Below are positions 53,635 to 62,166 of a stretch of DNA of 64,000 bases, in pieces. The notes under the pieces were generated by a model. The model was not told the DNA's origin and ran no database searches. It saw nothing but the letters and a program-made list of their open reading frames with translations. The stretch's first letter is position 1. The number at the start of each line of letters is the position of its first letter. The translations under genes and the position numbers were made by a program. Source of the stretch: Anaerolineae bacterium (lineage in GTDB: Bacteria > Chloroflexota > Anaerolineae > Aggregatilineales > Aggregatilineaceae); contig JAFGHR010000124.1 of NCBI GenBank assembly GCA_016930015.1, forward strand, positions 1-64,000, written 5' to 3'.

Positions 53635-55239
53635 ATGAGCAACGATTATCGCAGCGATTATGGCCTGGAAAATCACGGGTTTTCGAACTTGGAACGTGAA
53701 TACTGGAATCTGACCACTCCGGCCCTCTATGAGCAATCGATCCGGCACCGTGAAGGTGTTGTCGCGCATCTTGGCCCGCTGGTCGTGCGCACTGGCGATC
53801 ACACCGGGCGCTCGCCGAATGACAAGTTTTTTGTCCGCGAGTCGTCTACTGAAGATGAAATCTGGTGGGGCGAAGTCAACCGGAGCTGCACGGAAGAAAC
53901 GTTCGATAACATGCACCGCCGGATCATGGCTTTTTTCCAAAACCGGGGCGTGTTCGTACAGGACTGTTACGCCGGGGCCGACCCGGAATACCGGCTGCCG
54001 ATCCGTATCATCACGGAAACGGCATGGCACAGCCTGTTTGCACGTAATATGTTTGTGCGCATCACTGATCCCGATCAACTGCGCCACCACGTGCCCGAAT
54101 TTGTCGTGATCAATGCCCCCAGCCTGACCGCGATCCCGGAGCGTGACTGCACGTCAACCGGTGCGTTTATCCTGGTGAGCCTGGCGCGTAAAATGGTTTT
54201 GATCGGCGGCACGCGTTACGCGGGTGAGATCAAAAAGTCAATTTTCACCATCATGAACTACCTGCTGCCTAAGCGCGGGGTGATGGCCATGCACTGCTCG
54301 GCCAACTACGGCCAGGATCGTGACGACGCAGCCTTATTTTTCGGCCTCAGCGGCACGGGCAAAACGACCCTGTCAAACGACTCGACGCGCACGCTGATCG
54401 GTGATGACGAACACGGGTGGAGCGATAACGGCGTTTTTAACTTCGAAGGCGGCTGTTACGCCAAGGTTATCCGCCTGTCGCGTGAAGGCGAGCCGGAAAT
54501 TTTCGAGACAACGCGCCGCTTTGGCACCATCCTCGAAAATGTCGGGGTGGATGCGCAGCGCCGCCGGATCGATCTCGATGACGCCAGCCTGACCGAAAAC
54601 ACGCGCGCCGCTTACCCGATCACCCACATCCCGAACGCCGACTACGGCGGAATCGGCGGTCACCCGAAGCATATTGTGTTCCTGACCGCCGACGCGTTTG
54701 GCGTGATGCCGCCCATCGCCAAGCTGACACCCGAACAGGCCCAGTATCACTTTATGGCCGGGTACACGGCCAAAGTCGCCGGGACCGAACAGGGTGTCAC
54801 CGAGCCAAAAGCCACATTTAGCACGTGCTTCGGTGCGCCGTTCATGCCGCTGCACCCGACGGTGTACGCTACGCTGCTGGCTCAAAAAGTCATCGATCAC
54901 AACGTCCAGATGTGGATGGTCAACACCGGCTGGACCGGCGGGCAGTATGGCGAAGGAAACCGCATGAAACTGTCCTACACGCGGGCGATGGTTCGCGCCG
55001 CGCTTCAGGGTGATCTTGACGACGTCGAAACGACCACCGACCCGATCTTTGGCTTTGCGATCCCAACGCATGTTCCGGATGTGCCATCCGAGGTCCTGAT
55101 CCCGCGCAATACGTGGAAAAACCCGGACGCTTACGACGTCAAAGCGCGTGACCTCGTGGGCCGTTTCCACGACTATATGAAGCAGTTCGAAGACAAAATG
55201 AGCGCTGCAACTAAGGCGGCGGCACCCAAAGCCCCGTAA
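53635..55239 (+). CDS. pckA: Phosphoenolpyruvate carboxykinase (ATP)
   Basis: This converts oxaloacetate and ATP to PEP, CO2 and ADP. The 534-residue protein has the PEPCK landmarks: RTGDHTGRSPNDKF, GTRYAGEIKKSIF, AMHCSANYG, the kinase loop GLSGTGKTTLS, GDDEHGW with metal ligands, and NTGWTGGQYG. The ATP-type is shown by length and by these motifs. I chose the ATG at 53635, since the TTG at 53608 only adds residues without similarity. It converges with ppdK; the two have separate terminators. Confidence 0.96.
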   Translation: MSNDYRSDYGLENHGFSNLEREYWNLTTPALYEQSIRHREGVVAHLGPLVVRTGDHTGRSPNDKFFVRESSTEDEIWWGEVNRSCTEETFDNMHRRIMAFFQNRGVFVQDCYAGADPEYRLPIRIITETAWHSLFARNMFVRITDPDQLRHHVPEFVVINAPSLTAIPERDCTSTGAFILVSLARKMVLIGGTRYAGEIKKSIFTIMNYLLPKRGVMAMHCSANYGQDRDDAALFFGLSGTGKTTLSNDSTRTLIGDDEHGWSDNGVFNFEGGCYAKVIRLSREGEPEIFETTRRFGTILENVGVDAQRRRIDLDDASLTENTRAAYPITHIPNADYGGIGGHPKHIVFLTADAFGVMPPIAKLTPEQAQYHFMAGYTAKVAGTEQGVTEPKATFSTCFGAPFMPLHPTVYATLLAQKVIDHNVQMWMVNTGWTGGQYGEGNRMKLSYTRAMVRAALQGDLDDVETTTDPIFGFAIPTHVPDVPSEVLIPRNTWKNPDAYDVKARDLVGRFHDYMKQFEDKMSAATKAAAPKAP

Positions 55240-55268
55240 CACTCCGGCTGTTTTTTTAACCTGCTAAC

Positions 55269-55307
55269 ACGCCCCTGCCCGTTTTCGGGACCAGGGGCGT
55301 ATTTTTT
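55269..55307 (+). terminator. Intrinsic terminator of pckA
   Basis: ACGCCCCTG / CAGGGGCGT perfect 9-bp stem (55269-55277 with 55292-55300), followed by ATTTTTT. Confidence 0.9.
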
Positions 55308-55347
55308 CAGGTGCCGGGAATGGGCGCAGCCCCCACCCGCGCCGAAT

Positions 55348-55380
55348 CAAAAAGGGGATGCTCCGGAATGGAGCACCCCC
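55348..55380 (-). terminator. Intrinsic terminator of ppdK
   Basis: GGGG-a-TGCTCC / GGAGCA-c-CCCC stem (55354-55379) with a five-base loop, followed on the minus strand by TTTTT. Confidence 0.88.
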
Positions 55381-55412
55381 CAGTTTGTTAACTCGAATGG
55401 GTTTCAGACAGC

Positions 55413-58103
55413 TTAGTTCTTGGGAGCCATCGCACCCAGGTCACCCAGGCGATCCCAGCCTTGCTCACGCAGCATGGCGTGCGCGGCGGCCAGGCGCGCC
55501 ACCGGGACGCGGAACGGCGAGCAGCTCACGTAATCCAGGCCGATGATGTGGCAGAAGTCGATGCTGTTCGGATCACCGCCGTGCTCACCACAGATACCCA
55601 CTTCCAGGCCCGGACGGGTCGCGCGGCCATTATCGACACACATCTTCATCAGTTGGCCGACACCGTCGCGGTCGATGGTCTGGAAGGGGTTCACGGGCAG
55701 CACGCCCTGCTCGACGTATTGAAGCAGGAAGTGACGCTCGGCGTCATCACGGCTGATGCCGAAGGTCATCTGCGTCAGGTCGTTGGTGCCGAAGCTGAAG
55801 AACTCCGCCAGTTCAGCGATTTCGCCTGCCGTTAATGCGGCACGCGGAATCTCGATCATGGTACCGAACTTATAGTCCACTTCGATACCCTTTTTGGACA
55901 TAACGTTCTTGGCTTCTTCCATCAGCAGGGCCTGGAGAACCTTCAGCTCGTTGATGTGCGCGGTCAGCGGGATCATGACCTCAGGATGCACGTCGATGCC
56001 ATCCCTGGCAGCATCACACGCAGCCTCGAAGATGGCGCGTACCTGCATCTGGTTCACGTCGGGCATCATCACGCCCAGGCGCACGCCGCGCAGACCCAGC
56101 ATGGGGTTGTACTCGGCCAGTTCTTCGGACTTGCGCAGCAGGAACTGCTTCTCGCTCACGTCTTCGCCGCGCTCTTTACCCAGCGTCACGTCAACCAGCA
56201 GTTCGTCATGGCTCGGCAGGAACTCGTGCAGCGGCGGGTCGATCAGGCGGATGATCACGGGCAGGCCGTCCATCGCCTTAAAGATGCCGTAGAAGTCATT
56301 ACGCTGTTCGGGCTCCATCTGGCCCAGAGCGGCTTTTTTGTCTTCGTCGCTTTCGGCCAGGATGTAGTTCTGGAACAACTGGGTGCGCTCACCCAGGAAC
56401 ATATGCTCGGTACGGCACAGGCCGATACCCTGCGCGCCATAGGCGCGGGAGCGGGTCGCCTGTTCGGGATCGTCGGCGTTGGCCCACACCATCAGGCGGC
56501 GGATGTCGTCGGCCCAACCCAGCAGCACCAGCAGTTCTTTCTGCTCTTCGATGTTGGGCACCACCACCGGCATTTCACCCAAAAAGACTTCACCGCTCGC
56601 GCCGTTGAGCGAAATCACGTCGCCTTCCTTCACGGTCACGCCGCCGCAGGTGAACAGGCGCTTGTTCACGTCGATGTTGATGTCGCCGCAGCCAGCGACA
56701 CACGGCTTACCCAACTGGCGAGCAACTACAGCCGCGTGGCTTGTCGCGCCGCCTTCTTGCGTCAGAATACCCTTGGCCGCCAGCATACCGTGCACATCGT
56801 CAGGCTCGGTCAGCGGGCGAACCAGGATCACGGATTCGCCTTCTTTGGTTTTTTCTTCGGCGATGTCGGCATCGAAGTAAGCTTTACCAACTGCCGCACC
56901 GGGTGACGCGTTCAAACCCTTGGCCAGGGCTTTTGTATTAGCCAGCACCTCGTAGTCAAAGCGCGGGTGCAGCATCTGGTTGATCATGTCGTCGTTGATG
57001 CGGGCGACAGCTTCTTCTTTGGAAATCAGACCCTCGGCCACCATGTCCACCGCGATCTGGATCGCGCTGGCAGCAGTACGCTTGCCGCTGCGGGTCTGGA
57101 GCATCCACAGTTTACCGGCTTCGATCGTGTACTCGATGTCCTGCATTTCGCGGTAATGGTGCTCAAGCTTCTCGGCCACGTCGAGCAGTTCTTTAAACGC
57201 GCCAGGAATTTCTTTTTCCAGCTCAAACACGTCGTTGGGTGTGCGCGCGCCGGATACGACGTCTTCACCCTGGGCGTTGAGCAGGTATTCGCCGTAGAAT
57301 TTCTTCTCGCCGGTGGAGGGGTTACGGGTGAAGGCCACGCCGGTACCGCTCTTGCCGTCGGCGAAGTTGCCGTACACCATGGTCACGACGTTGACAGCCG
57401 TACCCCAGTCGTGCGGATAGCCGAAGTTGTTACGGTAGTCGACCGCGCGCTTGGCGTTCCAGCTCTTGAAGACCGCTTCGGTCCCCAACTGGAGTTGTTC
57501 AAGGGAGTCTTCCGGGAACGGCTGGCCGGTTTCCTTCTTAATCAATTCTTTGAACAGCTTGCTGCACTTCTGCCAGCCTTCGGCGCTCACACCGGCGTCG
57601 ATGGTCACGCCTTCTTCGTTGCGAATTCCGGAAATAATTACTTCGAACAGATCGCCGGGTACGTCCATCACGACCTTACCGAACATCTGGATCAGACGGC
57701 GGTAGGAATCCCAGGCAAACCGCATATCGCCAAACTTCTTGCCCATCGTCTCGACGCCGGCAGGGGTCAGACCCAGGTTGAGGATAGTATCCATCATACC
57801 GGGCATCGACACGCGCGCGCCCGACCGGACCGAAACCAACAGCGGGTTGGTGTCGTCACCGAAGACCTTGCCGGTCTTTTTGTTCAGAGCGTCAATGTGC
57901 GCCAGCACTTCGTCCCACGCACCATCGGGGAACTGGCCACCGGCTTTGTAATAGGCGTTACATGTTTCGGTAGTAATGATAAAACCGGGCGGGACCGGGA
58001 TGCCGATCCGGGTCATTTCAGCCAGGTTCGCACCCTTACCACCCAGCAAGTTGCGCATATCGGCGCCGCCCTCTTCAAAGTCGTATACCCACTTCGTTGC
58101 CAT
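55413..58103 (-). CDS. ppdK: Pyruvate, phosphate dikinase
   Basis: PPDK interconverts pyruvate, ATP and phosphate with PEP, AMP and pyrophosphate. The 896-residue chain has the full layout: N-terminal ATP-grasp domain (GGKGANLAEM; RSGARVSMPGMMDTILNLGL), the swivelling domain with phospho-histidine in GGATSHAAVVARQLGKPCV, and a C-terminal PEP-binding barrel (GIGLCRTEHMF; NPMLGLRGVRLG; FGTNDLTQMTFGISRDD; GICGEHGG). GGAGAG precedes the start. Facing pckA, it makes PEP available from pyruvate or, in reverse, yields ATP from PPi. Confidence 0.97.
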   Translation of the reverse strand: MATKWVYDFEEGGADMRNLLGGKGANLAEMTRIGIPVPPGFIITTETCNAYYKAGGQFPDGAWDEVLAHIDALNKKTGKVFGDDTNPLLVSVRSGARVSMPGMMDTILNLGLTPAGVETMGKKFGDMRFAWDSYRRLIQMFGKVVMDVPGDLFEVIISGIRNEEGVTIDAGVSAEGWQKCSKLFKELIKKETGQPFPEDSLEQLQLGTEAVFKSWNAKRAVDYRNNFGYPHDWGTAVNVVTMVYGNFADGKSGTGVAFTRNPSTGEKKFYGEYLLNAQGEDVVSGARTPNDVFELEKEIPGAFKELLDVAEKLEHHYREMQDIEYTIEAGKLWMLQTRSGKRTAASAIQIAVDMVAEGLISKEEAVARINDDMINQMLHPRFDYEVLANTKALAKGLNASPGAAVGKAYFDADIAEEKTKEGESVILVRPLTEPDDVHGMLAAKGILTQEGGATSHAAVVARQLGKPCVAGCGDINIDVNKRLFTCGGVTVKEGDVISLNGASGEVFLGEMPVVVPNIEEQKELLVLLGWADDIRRLMVWANADDPEQATRSRAYGAQGIGLCRTEHMFLGERTQLFQNYILAESDEDKKAALGQMEPEQRNDFYGIFKAMDGLPVIIRLIDPPLHEFLPSHDELLVDVTLGKERGEDVSEKQFLLRKSEELAEYNPMLGLRGVRLGVMMPDVNQMQVRAIFEAACDAARDGIDVHPEVMIPLTAHINELKVLQALLMEEAKNVMSKKGIEVDYKFGTMIEIPRAALTAGEIAELAEFFSFGTNDLTQMTFGISRDDAERHFLLQYVEQGVLPVNPFQTIDRDGVGQLMKMCVDNGRATRPGLEVGICGEHGGDPNSIDFCHIIGLDYVSCSPFRVPVARLAAAHAMLREQGWDRLGDLGAMAPKN

Positions 58104-58293
58104 TCAAATCTCTCCTAACTCATCGTAGAACAGAACTACGAATACAGATCGGGTTGTGGTTGTGTGACTACCCCGCTCTCCTGCCGCCAAACAGTGTATG
58201 GCACATTCACTTTTTAGCTGCATACTGGTTGTAATCACAACCGGAAGCATTTTGCCGCTGATTATGGGTAGCTCACAGTGAATAAAGACACCA

Positions 58294-58335
58294 GACAGGG
58301 TGACGGGTATCACGCCCGCATAACGATACCCTGTC
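58294..58335. promoter_or_regulatory. Inverted repeat upstream of ppdK
   Basis: GATACCCTGTC (58325-58335) is complementary to GACAGGGT...GGGTATC on the left (58294-58311), which carries a short duplication, so two alternative stems can form. The 391 bases from 58104 to 58494 hold no gene I accept; this is the only structure seen there. Confidence 0.35.
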
Positions 58336-58494
58336 CAAAGCCACGCGTCAACCAATTTTTGTGTGATTTTTACCACAACACAAACCGGTTCTTCCGGGTT
58401 TCATTCCCGACTCGTAATTTGACATACGCCCGTGATCGCGCCATAACTGATTCAGGGTGATCATGCCAGCACCAACCGGCGGTTTTTGTTGCCA

Positions 58495-58698
58495 GGGTCG
58501 TCGCGTGAACGTATAGCTAACGCCCCTCCCCTCCGGGCTTCAGCCCGGTTTCCCCTCCCCAGCCGAGCTATGGAGAGGAAAAAACAAGGTTCGCGTGTGT
58601 TCAAGGAACGCGTGTGTTTAAGTTCCCCGTCCAGCTTGGCTGGAAGGGGGATTTAGGGGGAAGGCGTCCAGTCATGACCCAGTTTGAACCAATCGCCC
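58495..58698. mobile_element. MITE-like inverted-repeat element, copy C (inverted)
   Basis: About 204 bases, reverse orientation to A and B. The left end GGGTCGTCGCGTGAA and the right end TTTGAACCAATCGCCC match the terminal repeats of the family. The inside shows the shared CGCCCCTCCCCTCCGGGC and CCAGCTTGGCTGGAAGGGGG blocks. TTTTGTTGCC (ending 58493) and TTTCGTTGCC (from 58702) flank it, close to a 10-bp target duplication. It lies between ppdK and the beta-propeller gene. Confidence 0.62.
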
Positions 58699-58827
58699 TG
58701 ATTTCGTTGCCGAACCGTATACCGGGCCGGGCGTACCCGGTGTACAATAGGGGCGGCATCAACCGCGCTGCCCGTATCCAGGTGCGGCCTACTGTACAAA
58801 ATTAGGTCTTCTTGAAGGAGCTTGATT

Positions 58828-60087
58828 ATGTCCCGAACACGATTGTTGTCTGCCCTGTCGATCCTGCTGCTGACGGCGCTGGTTGTTCCCGGCGCAGTAC
58901 AGGCCCAGGACGGTGACTTCCCTGTACCGCCCGGACGCATCCTGGTCGGTGATGAAACGGGCCTGTTCACAATTCAGGCCGACGGCTCCGAGAAAACCTA
59001 CCTGGTCGAAGACAATGATGATCTTTGCTGGGTGCGTGACGGTAACTGGAGTCCGGACGGTGCCCGCCTGCTCTACACCCTGATTTGCGGCGGCGAGACG
59101 CCTACCGATTGGCACGCCGAAGGCCGCACCGCACGTGTTTTTGTGTATGACCTGTCATCCAACACCAGCACGGAAGTCGCACCCAATGAGGGCGCCTACC
59201 AGGATTACGCCGGGGCATGGCACCCGCGCCTGAACCAGATCGTGGTCTACTCCAACCGCGAGAACGACCGTTATAACCTGTACCAGATCGACCTGGACAG
59301 CGAAGGCGTCACGCAGATCACGGATTATGACGGTGACGTAGGCCGCGCATCGTGGGACCCGACCGGGCGTTACCTGCTCTATAACCGCTACGTGGTCGAT
59401 ACTGACCGCATCCGGTGGGAAATCCGCGCGCTGGACACCGATACCCAGAACGAGATCACGGTTGCGGTAGGGCTGACACCCAACTGGAGTTTTGACGGAG
59501 AATGGATCGCGTTTGTTACGGAAGGTGATACCGCCGACGTGTTTATCATGCCCACCGGCTGTATCTTCAACAACACGCCGTGCGACGCCGAAACCGACGC
59601 CGTCAACGTGACCTATACACCTGATGTAGGTGAGCGCGAACCGATCTTCAGCCCGGACCAGACTCAGCTCGTTTACCTGCGCGATACCAACCCGGAGCCA
59701 ACCGTCCAGACCTGGGACATATACCGCCAGGAAATCCGCACCGGATTGCTGCAAAACCTGACGCTGTCGGGTGACGTGAAGGAGCGTCACAGCCGGTGGG
59801 AGCCGGTCACGAGCGCCAGCCAGGCCGATATCAGCACCCTGCTGCCGATCGTGGTGCGGGTGGTGTCCGGCACGGCGAATTTGCGCGCCACCGACACCAC
59901 AAACGGTGATATCGTCGGTGTGCTGAGCGGCGGCCAGATCATGTTTGTTCAGGGCGCGAACCCGACACGCAACTGGTATTACATCACCCTACCAGAAGAT
60001 GGTGCCAGCGCCTGGATATTCAGCGATCTGATCACGACGGTCGCGGGCAGCTTAAACGAGGCGCCGGAGATCGCGTCTGAAGGCTGA
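58828..60087 (+). CDS. Secreted PD40-type beta-propeller protein with SH3-like domain
   Basis: A 419-residue exported protein. It has a signal peptide (RLLSALSILLLTALVVPGAVQAQ) and several TolB/PD40-type blades, seen as WSPDGARLLYT, HPRLNQIVVYS, WDPTGRYLLYN and FSPDQTQLVYLRD, about residues 60-325. A bacterial SH3-like domain follows (about 340-400: VVSGTANLRATDTTNGDIVGVLSGGQ). Two cysteines in GCIFNNTPC may form a disulphide. No catalytic motif; a scaffold or ligand-binding surface protein is inferred. The ATG at 58828 has AAGGAG at good spacing. Confidence 0.82.
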   Translation: MSRTRLLSALSILLLTALVVPGAVQAQDGDFPVPPGRILVGDETGLFTIQADGSEKTYLVEDNDDLCWVRDGNWSPDGARLLYTLICGGETPTDWHAEGRTARVFVYDLSSNTSTEVAPNEGAYQDYAGAWHPRLNQIVVYSNRENDRYNLYQIDLDSEGVTQITDYDGDVGRASWDPTGRYLLYNRYVVDTDRIRWEIRALDTDTQNEITVAVGLTPNWSFDGEWIAFVTEGDTADVFIMPTGCIFNNTPCDAETDAVNVTYTPDVGEREPIFSPDQTQLVYLRDTNPEPTVQTWDIYRQEIRTGLLQNLTLSGDVKERHSRWEPVTSASQADISTLLPIVVRVVSGTANLRATDTTNGDIVGVLSGGQIMFVQGANPTRNWYYITLPEDGASAWIFSDLITTVAGSLNEAPEIASEG

Positions 60088-60148
60088 TATCCGGGCAATA
60101 CGCGGGTGTTATTTTACCTTACGGTTGGTCATTCCACGTATAAACAAC

Positions 60149-60175
60149 AGCGCCCCGCTGCTACATCGGGGCGCT
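60149..60175. terminator. Bidirectional hairpin terminator
   Basis: Perfect AGCGCCCCG / CGGGGCGCT 9-bp stem with a nine-base loop between convergent genes ending at 60087 and 60209. T-richness after the stem is modest on both strands. Confidence 0.65.
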
Positions 60176-60208
60176 TGATCTGTTGGCGGCGTTGGTCGGC
60201 ACGCCGGG

Positions 60209-60430
60209 TTAATGAAGCTGTTGGAGCGCACGCTCCATAAACACCAGGGCTTCGGCTTCCGATATTTTGCCGGTGACGATATCCGATATCCAGGCCACGG
60301 CATCGCGTTCATCCATGCAGTAGGCGAAAATGATGGTTTCGATGCTGCGAATACGACCGTTTTGTTTTCCGGCGGCGAGCCACTGGCCGAGATTCATGTT
60401 TTGATACGCGCTCATCGTCCGGGTGTTCAT
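60209..60430 (-). CDS. Small hypothetical protein, 73 residues
   Basis: No family is recognised. The product starts MNTRTMSAYQNMNLGQWLAAGKQ and has a mixed helical body (ETIIFAYCMDERDAVAWISDIVTGKISEAEALVFMERALQ) suggesting a small helical bundle. A very good AAGGAGG ribosome site stands directly before the ATG at 60430, which is the main reason to accept it; the frame is open to 60550 without support. It is convergent with the beta-propeller gene and followed by a terminator. Confidence 0.6.
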   Translation of the reverse strand: MNTRTMSAYQNMNLGQWLAAGKQNGRIRSIETIIFAYCMDERDAVAWISDIVTGKISEAEALVFMERALQQLH

Positions 60431-60780
60431 CTCACCCTCCTTGCCGCTGTCGGATGCTGGTGCGTCCTCTGACGGCGCGGCAGTATGTTTGTTATCCGGG
60501 CACTCAACAGGTAGACGCCTGCGAGCGCCAAATGGTTCCATCCCCATCAAAAAACCCCCTACGCTGATTATGTTTTTATCGTAAAGGGTTTTCGGCCCGG
60601 CAGATCCCCCAAAATTCAGGGGTCACCGGGGGGAATGTGGTTCGGGCGCGATCACGTTACCCAGGTTAACCAGGAATCCGTGCTTTACCACGGCGCCGGG
60701 CTGTGATATGCTGCGAATAATCAGGGGGATCATGCGGATTCTGCGGCCCGCATCTTTGCGCCCCGCATCGGAGGACACAC
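60431..60780. promoter_or_regulatory. Intergenic region upstream of two divergent small genes
   Basis: A 350-base gap. It holds a likely plus-strand promoter TTTACC-17-TATGCT (about 60683-60711), a GGAGG ribosome site before 60781, and a weak hairpin (ATCCCCC/AGGGGTC near 60604-60623). No coding potential convinced me. Confidence 0.35.
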
Positions 60781-61344
60781 ATGTACAACGATCACACGCC
60801 GATCCCACTCACACACCCTCTGCCCACCGTGCAGCCAGCAGCCGCGTCGTTCGTTACCAATCGCGGCATGCAAGCCATCATCCGCCGCGCTCGCCTGGAA
60901 TACCTGGCAACCCAACTGCTGACACTCAGCCGGGCGCTGCGCCTGCCTGTGCCCATTGAGGATATCCTGTATTCGCCGCCGCTGGACCTGTGGCACATCA
61001 ACCCCGATCAGCCGCCGCCGTGTTTGATGCAAACCCATGATCCACTGATAAAACGGCTGGAAATGGCCCGCACCGTCGCCCGGCTGGTCGGTGAATCCGG
61101 CTGGGAACCCCGCCAGCGTTTATTAGGCAGCCAGTCGTTTTCGCGCAATGAATCCGACATTTTTTGCATGGCGCTGCTGATACCCACCGCCCTGTTAGCC
61201 GGGCTGAATGAGCAGCAGCGTTTGCCGGGCCGTGTATCATGCCTGTTCCAGGTGCCGGACGAACAGGCCGCGATACGCCTGGTTGAACTGGGTTACGTGG
61301 CCCGCACCCAGGTAAACACACTCACCGAGTGTTTCACCCGCTGA
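60781..61344 (+). CDS. Degenerate ImmA/IrrE-like protein
   Basis: A 187-residue protein. From about residue 85 to 150 its pattern follows ImmA/IrrE metallopeptidases: KRLEMARTVARLVGESGW aligns with the helix that should hold HExxH, and NESDIFCMALLIPTALLAGL with the later EANxFAxxLLMP segment. The zinc motif is gone (A-R-T-V-A-R where A-H-E-x-x-H is expected), so it would not be an active protease. The match is my own pattern reading and should be treated as tentative. GGAGG precedes the start. No helix-turn-helix or prophage gene is adjacent. Confidence 0.5.
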   Translation: MYNDHTPIPLTHPLPTVQPAAASFVTNRGMQAIIRRARLEYLATQLLTLSRALRLPVPIEDILYSPPLDLWHINPDQPPPCLMQTHDPLIKRLEMARTVARLVGESGWEPRQRLLGSQSFSRNESDIFCMALLIPTALLAGLNEQQRLPGRVSCLFQVPDEQAAIRLVELGYVARTQVNTLTECFTR

Positions 61345-61415
61345 TCACAAAAACCGCTTTCAGGTTGCAGTTATTCACGACCGCATCTACCATACAAGGG
61401 TGACATGGAGTGTGC

Positions 61416-61421
61416 TAAAAT
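61416..61421 (+). promoter_or_regulatory. -10 box before the transporter gene
   Basis: TAAAAT seven bases before the ATG at 61429, with no Shine-Dalgarno between; a leaderless mRNA is suggested. Confidence 0.4.
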
Positions 61422-61428
61422 AACCCTC

Positions 61429-62148
61429 ATGAAACCAGAAACAACACGCACGTACCGTTATTACGATCTGGTCATGGCCCTGTTCGTGACCGTCCTGCTG
61501 ATCAGCAACCTGTTGAGCAGCGCCAAGATCATCGACCTGAAAATGGCCATCGGGCCTATCGATCTCGTGTTTGACGCCGGGACGCTGGTCTTCCCGATCA
61601 GTTACATTTTTGGCGATGTGCTCACCGAGGTCTACGGGTACAGGCGCTCGCGGCGCGTCATCTGGACCGGGTTTGGCGCGAATGCCCTGCTCGGCATCTT
61701 TGTGTGGTTCGCGGGAGTGCTGCCCGGTGAGAGCGAATGGCAAACCGATGTCGGCCAAAGCGCGTATGACTCGGTGCTGGGCGGCATCAGCGGCCTGATC
61801 CTGGCCAGCCTGATCGCGTATTTCCTGGGCGAGTTCTCCAACAGTTATGTGCTGGCCAAGATGAAAATCTGGACCGAGGGGCGCTGGCTGTGGACGCGTA
61901 CCATCGGCAGTACGCTGGTCGGGCAGGCCGTAGATACCACCGTGTTCATGCTCATGGCGACCGCGTTGGGCGTATTTTCGCCGTCGATTCTTGTGTCGCT
62001 GATCGTGACCAATTACATCCTCAAAGTCGGCTTCGAAGCCAGCCTGACGCCGATGACCTACCAGGTGATCAACACCCTCAAAGCTGCCGAAAACGAAGAT
62101 TATTACGACCGCAACACCGACTTCAACCCGTTTAATCTGGGCGTCTAA
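61429..62148 (+). CDS. Queuosine-precursor transporter family protein (YhhQ-like)
   Basis: A 239-residue membrane protein with six or seven helices, of the YhhQ/VUT-1 family, which imports 7-cyano-7-deazaguanine or preQ1 for tRNA queuosine. Typical are LISNLLSSAKIIDL, FPISYIFGDVLTEVYGYRRSRRVIW, GSTLVGQAVDTTVFM and NYILKVGFEASLTPMTY. The ATG at 61429 has a -10 box seven bases before it; an in-frame ATG at 61405 with GGTGAC before it is possible. era follows after 18 bases. No queuosine biosynthesis gene or preQ1 riboswitch was seen. Confidence 0.87.
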   Translation: MKPETTRTYRYYDLVMALFVTVLLISNLLSSAKIIDLKMAIGPIDLVFDAGTLVFPISYIFGDVLTEVYGYRRSRRVIWTGFGANALLGIFVWFAGVLPGESEWQTDVGQSAYDSVLGGISGLILASLIAYFLGEFSNSYVLAKMKIWTEGRWLWTRTIGSTLVGQAVDTTVFMLMATALGVFSPSILVSLIVTNYILKVGFEASLTPMTYQVINTLKAAENEDYYDRNTDFNPFNLGV

Positions 62149-62166
62149 CGCCCTGATGAGGACTAC

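Noticed and set aside
56967..58118. 383-codon plus-strand frame opposite ppdK
   Set aside because: Shadow of the ppdK coding sequence; no recognisable motif.
58104..58376. 90-codon minus-strand frame just upstream of ppdK
   Set aside because: It ends at the ppdK start region with no clear ribosome site, its composition is not coding-like, and it covers the inverted repeat at 58294-58335, which fits a leader better.
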